DNA of 64,000 bases from Straminergon stramineum (lineage: Eukaryota > Streptophyta > Bryopsida > Hypnales > Calliergonaceae). This document shows positions 58,628-64,000 of the stretch, piece by piece (the stretch's first letter is position 1; the number at the start of each line of letters is the position of its first letter). The notes beneath the pieces were generated by a model. That model did no database searches. It saw only the letters and a list, made by a program, of their open reading frames with translations, and had not been told where the DNA came from. The translations under genes and the position numbers were made by a program. The stretch is from positions 21,020,501-21,084,500 of the forward strand of contig OY987269.1 in assembly GCA_963920665.1 (NCBI GenBank). Reading direction: 5' to 3'.

Positions 58628-59561
58628 CCCCTAAAGGTTTTTGACTTTGTTTTCACCAAAAATACTCCAAAACTGCTATTTCTAGTACAAATACCAAATT
58701 TTGGAAAAAAAACAACATTTTTGGACACATGTAACCGTAGGATCTTTGTGGTAATCTGGTTTGAGAAGATGTGGAAAAAATTTCAGAAATTTCCACCTTG
58801 AAGATTGCAAGATATTCGTGTTTGAAGAAACAAGAATCCCTTTTTTTGCCCTACAAAAATCTGGGCAAGTGCACTTTACAAGGTCAAATCAGTATGAAAA
58901 AATGTACAAAATTGTTGTAACTCTTTGTATTTATTATTCAAGTCAAGTTGGATACATGCTTGAAAAATTTTAGATCATTTGGAATTGCACAACATACAAG
59001 AAAAAATTAATAAGTAGAAAGAACTAGAGAATGATTCAAAATACTAAATTGTTAACAATTTATTTATAAAATTGAAAAATGCCAATCCCAATAGTGGAAA
59101 TGTTGTAATAAACAATCTACACCTTATTTTTTTTATTTTTTTCCAAAAATATTGAAAATTGAGTTAAATGAAGGTCTTCAAAGTTTATTTTAGAGGGGAG
59201 ATTCTATAACTACTTGCAAACTACCCACAACTAAAACTCTTCATAACTTTCATCTCATAAATCAAAATGGAATGACTCAAATCTTTCCATGTACATATAA
59301 ATCTAGAAAACCAAATTCAAATTTTTATTTAAAAAAAAAGATTTTTAAAGAAGTTTTTTTTGCTACCTGAGTTGAAAACTACATATCATAGAATAACTTT
59401 TTAACCATGTATTCAAAAGTTATGAAATTTTTTGGGCCTTCAAGATATTCCTTGGGCACATGTTGTGTGAAATTTTCAAAAAATTAAAATTAAAATTCCA
59501 TTTGTAATGAGCTGCCCCAAATTACTATGTTGCCAAAAAATGTCATTTGCTCCTTTAGGGG
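58628..59561 (+). mobile_element. MITE family A copy
   Basis: 934 bp between TTAA (58624-58627) and TTAA (59562-59565), termini CCCCTAAAGG and CCTTTAGGGG, body like 54455-55401. Confidence 0.85.
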
Positions 59562-59565
59562 TTAA

Positions 59566-62500
59566 AAAGATGAAGCCATAAAAAATAGTGCAAAATAATG
59601 TTATTCCTTTATATGCATGGAAATTAAAAAAAAAAATGAAAGCATATTAAGCAAAAAGAAAATAGGAAAACAAACATGAAATGAAGGGGGATATTTTAAT
59701 TCCACTCCAAAGAACCACCTAAATCTAAAGTCAAAAAGTCTTCCATTGACCTTCATATAACTAAAATGAATATTTTTTTGGACTCTAGATAGGAATTTTG
59801 AATCTTTATTTATCGATTCATGTTCTTAGTGTAGCTCTAAATATTCTCTCCTTCATGTCAAGATTTTTGTCATGCAATTTTAAGAAGCATTGAAAAAGTT
59901 ACAAGAATTTTTTTGGAAGCAAACAAATGGATTTGGTTTTATAGGTCACATGTTTGTGTGTACATGGAAAAACTTTGATCAATTGATGAAATGAAAATTA
60001 CGACAATTGCCAATAATCATTTTCTTATTTTAAAAATATGCATTTGAAGTTTAATTTTAAAATGAAGGAGTTTCAGATTTGTAATATATTTTGAAATGAT
60101 TTGTATCATTTACAATACTGCCTTCAAATGCTATATATGTAGTTTGATAATGCAACATATATTAACATACAAATTAAAATTTGTCTATAAATTTGGCCAC
60201 ATAAAAAGAATAATTCAAACTTGTTAATACTATTGTTGTCATATTCTTTTGAATCTTGGAAAATACTTATCTCAAATATTAACAAAGTATCCAAAGATTG
60301 ACCCATTTAAGGGAAATGAAATTTGGAGTTTTGTGGCTTTGGAATTTTGAATTGAGGGTCAATAGAGTTTATATATATACATATATTGAATCATTTCATT
60401 TTTCATGAAGTCGTTGAGTGTTCAACCTAGTTGTCATAGTGTTGCAAGGCATCAAAGTGAATCACTAGACTTGGACACCAAGCCAACACTTGGCAATAAA
60501 GGGCACAAAGATGTGTTTTTTGTAAAGGTATAGCAACCAAATACAAAGTGACATTTTTATTTTGCATTGTTGAAGGCTAACCAACATTTTCAAGCCCTAT
60601 ACAATTGTGACTTCACCATGTGGGGAGTTCTTTCATTTGAAAAGTATAGAAATTAATAAAAATGGATGTGAAGAAATCTATAAAATTAAGAAGTGCAATT
60701 TGTCATGTAATTGAAGCAAATTTAAGTAACTCAAGCTCAAAGACACTCCATCAAAGAAGTGCATTTTCTATTCTAAAAATCTAAGATCACAAGTACAAAG
60801 ACCCTCATCAAAAATGAATTTCTAATTGTCTTTGAATGTAAGGTAAGAAAGAACAACTATTGGCCACCTTATCTTTAATTTCATTCTAGCACATCTCACG
60901 AAGCTCAATCCTATGTCTATTTAGCAATCATCTAAAAAGTGTTGTATAATATCCAAATTAATTATACTGGTTACATACCAACAATATGAAGAACATAATT
61001 TACTTGTTTTTAAAATTCAAATGGACAACAATTTTTTAAGTAGTATTGTATAATATTGAGGGGAGACACATATATGTATGTCTAAGAGATATTTTATGGC
61101 ATCATATAAGTAATGCCCTTAAATTTTAGTTATATAAAAATATCACAAGAATATGATCTTGCATGATTTTGTAGACCTTGTATTACTTCTAAAAATATAT
61201 TAGTTTTAGACCCACTAATTGATTCAAATACACCGTACAGATTGGACTCAGGAACAAAGTTTTATACTTTTTCACAACTGCACTCTCCAAGCATGATATT
61301 CATCATTGTATCTGAAATGAGATTTTGGAATTCATAAACACATTTCTTTGACAAATATTCATTACAAAAAAATTTGGGCTTGTGGGTGTTCGCCATATCA
61401 AGCTTGAAGGGGACCATTCATCAATTCAAATTTCCTACAAAATGCTTTTTCTATATATCAATGGAATTCTTTTTAAAATATTTGCATTTTAAGTAATATA
61501 CAGCTTGGAAGAAAAATAAAACATTCATCAAACTTGAAATTGGTGGGGTGTAAATTTGGCAAATTCTTAAGTACCCTCTTATTTTGCTTTTCAAGGCCAA
61601 GTAGACTATTCCACCTCTTTGGGAACAATACAAGTAACCATCTTATTACTTAAGGAAATTGCTTCCTAAGTATCAAGTCATACATTAGTACTTTGATGGA
61701 TATTTGGAAACCTAATGTGCCAAACTTCTACTAAATTATGAAAGTTCCTTCAATACACTATTAGAAAGAACTTAAATTCTTCACACAATATTTTTAGTTT
61801 AATATTGATTACTTTGTCAATATTTTGAATTGTTATTCACATTCACTTTGAGTACTTTGCAATATATGTCAAGTTTTACTATGGTGAGAAGAGGTGCTAT
61901 AAACATTAAAAGAATGTATAGTGAAAAGTAGAAAAGCCGGTGCATAATCTTTGTTCTCTAGACTATTGTAGTTTAATAGTAGCTTATACATCCTTCTACT
62001 TAAAAAAATATTTGAATTAAAATAAAAAGTTTGGCAACCATCAGCTAGTTTTCACTTTTAAAACAAATTTTAAGTTTGACCTTTATTTTCTACTATTGTC
62101 CTTGAAGGCATGCTCAATGTTCTCTATCAAATAATTATTTAATTTGCCAAAATTGGAAATATTATAATATTATAAAATAATCCATATAAGAAAAATTGCA
62201 AAATTACATTCCAAAATTTTTAGCATCCATTTAGAAATTATTTTTTGATGAGTCTAACCAGGCCACGTAATATATTACCGATTCCATATCCAAGGAGCTG
62301 AACTTGCAATTTTTGGTCTCCCAAGGGGACTATGAAGCTCTTGATTGTATTATACAAACCGATTCTTCTCACATAACTTGCATACAAGTTGCTTCATAAC
62401 CCTATTTAGAAATTTAAGGTATTCTATTTTGATTTTTAAATCTCCACTCGTTATGCAAGCAAGACTTATAATTTTCCAAAAACGAGGGATGATTTTTTAT

Positions 62501-62856
62501 AATTATTTTTTGTTGAAGCTTCTAGTGAACCAAAGTACCATAGGTAAAGGACAAGGTTATCACATCTCTACCAAATAATTATTTTTTCCAAATATAAGGT
62601 TCAAAGTATACCGAAAATGGGGAGTTTCGGGCAACATTTATTCTGTACAAAAAAATTCATTGAAAAAAAATTACTGAGAATATATCAAATCTATTTTTGA
62701 AAATATTTTTTTAGTTGGCCTTGTCTTACAACTACAATATTATACACGCTAAACATTTTTAGAACATCCCAAAATTCCAACTTCAAAAATTCTCAATTAA
62801 TTTAGCAAGAGTCCAAAATATGAGATAAGAAATACCTAACTCCCTCCATCCCAACA
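59566..62856. other. AT-rich intergenic sequence
   Basis: No gene, tRNA or recognised repeat is seen in 3.3 kb. Short open frames at 60124, 61451 and 62345 have no motif. Confidence 0.4.
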
Positions 62857-62860
62857 TTAA

Positions 62861-63796
62861 CCCCTAAATGTATGTGACTATGGTTTCACCAAAAACGCTC
62901 CACAACTCCCATTTCTAGTATAAGTAACAAATTTTAGAAAAAATACATTTTTGTACACATGTAACCATAGGATCTTGTAGAACATTGGTTTGAGAAGATG
63001 TGAAAAAAATCTCAAAAATTTCCACCTTGAAGATTGCAAGATATTAGCATTTGAAGTGACAAAAATCCCTTTTTTTGCCTTGCAAAAATCCAGGCAGTTG
63101 CACTTCAAAAGGTCAAACCATTATGAAAAAATGTACAAAATGGTTGTAACTCTTTAAATTTGTTCTTCAAGTCCAGTTGGATACATGCTTGAAAAAATTT
63201 AAATCATTTGGAATTGTACAACATATAGGAAAAAAGTAGTAAGTAGAAAGAAGTAGAGATTGATTCAAAATACTAAATTGTTAAAATTTTATTTATGGAA
63301 TTGAAAAATGACAATCCAATGGTTGTAATGTTGTAATAAACAATCTACATCTAAAGATTTTATTTTTTTTCCAAAAATATTGAAAAGTGAGTTAAATAAA
63401 GGTCTTCAAAGCATATTTTAGAGTGGGGATTTTGTAACTACACACAAACTACCGACAACTAAAACTCTTCATAACTTTCATCTCATAAATCAAAATGGAA
63501 TTATCCAAAGCTTTCTATGTATATAAATCTAGAAAAAAAAATTCAGATTTTTTTTTAAAAGTGATTTTTAAAGAAGTTTTTTTGTTGCCAGAGTTGCTTG
63601 ATGAGCAATGAAAACTACATATCATACCATAACTTTTTAACCATGTATTCAAAAGTTATGAAATTTTTTGGGTCTTAAAGCTACTCGTCGGGCACGTGTT
63701 CTGAAATTATTTGAAAGAAACAAAATAAAAATTCCATTCATAGTGAGTTGCCCCAAATTGCTATGTTGCCAAGAACACCATTTAGTCCTTTAGGGA
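62861..63796 (+). mobile_element. MITE family A copy
   Basis: 936 bp between TTAA (62857-62860) and TTAA (63797-63800), left end CCCCTAAATGTATGTGACTA and right end GTCCTTTAGGGA. Confidence 0.85.
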
Positions 63797-64000
63797 TTAA
63801 TTAGTGTCCTAATTGGACCTCATGTTTTTTAAGTTTGTTTTAAGTGGGTTACATGAAGTCTTTTTCCATCCAATTTTTTCCAGGTTGCATAAATACAAAC
63901 AATGCTCTTCATTGTTTTTGATGATATAAAATTTGGCCCCTTGTGAAATCATGTTTTCTATAATATGACCCGTAGTATGATCAATGAAATTGGTATAAAA

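Noticed and set aside
1..64000. LTR retrotransposons, tRNA genes, CRISPR arrays
   Set aside because: No paired long terminal repeats, reverse transcriptase or integrase motifs, tRNA B-box with matching A-box, or regularly spaced short direct repeats with unique spacers were recognised by eye.

Overview
This is AT-rich plant nuclear DNA (about one third G+C by eye) and very gene-poor. One convincing intact protein-coding locus lies in 64 kb: a fused protein kinase / NB-ARC / leucine-rich-repeat immune receptor on the + strand, built from four coding exons (10286-16798). Kinase-NB-ARC-LRR fusions (the PNL class) are best known from mosses such as Physcomitrella, so a bryophyte, probably a moss, is the most likely source. 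That is inference from the receptor class; other seedless plants cannot be excluded.

Layout. 1-5650: AT-rich sequence packed with small non-autonomous transposons and one stray 250-bp copy of the receptor leader/promoter. 5820-10285: G+C-richer promoter/leader and long 5' non-coding region of the receptor, interrupted by a 572-bp PIF/Harbinger-like element. 10286-16798: the receptor, with 35 nearly identical 24-residue LRR units; seven older, frame-broken LRR units follow to about 17.3 kb. 17.3-25.9 kb: tandem repeats and MITEs. 25.9-27.9 kb: a broken hAT-like transposase gene on the - strand, its intron still recognisable. 28-35 kb: a CACTA-type MITE, a G+C-richer stretch with promoter-like and hairpin elements, and a 76-bp minisatellite. 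35-45 kb: AT-rich repeats and a 332-bp insert flanked by a 15-bp direct repeat that looks like a 5'-truncated retrocopy. 45.6-48.3 kb: a second long copy of the receptor leader with no receptor behind it. 48-64 kb: mainly TTAA-flanked elements, two of them nested inside others.

Two themes stand out. First, the receptor has an LRR array whose centre is homogenised at DNA level while variation is confined to a few exposed positions and travels as linked codon cassettes; its kinase carries altered HRD (HLD) and DFG (DFD) motifs. Second, the window holds many copies of several element families that share TTAA flanks and termini beginning CCCYTRAA, the target-site and end signature of piggyBac-type transposition, without any transposase in view. 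No tRNA, rRNA, CRISPR array or prokaryotic feature was seen. All similarities between copies were judged by eye, so boundaries of diverged repeats are approximate.
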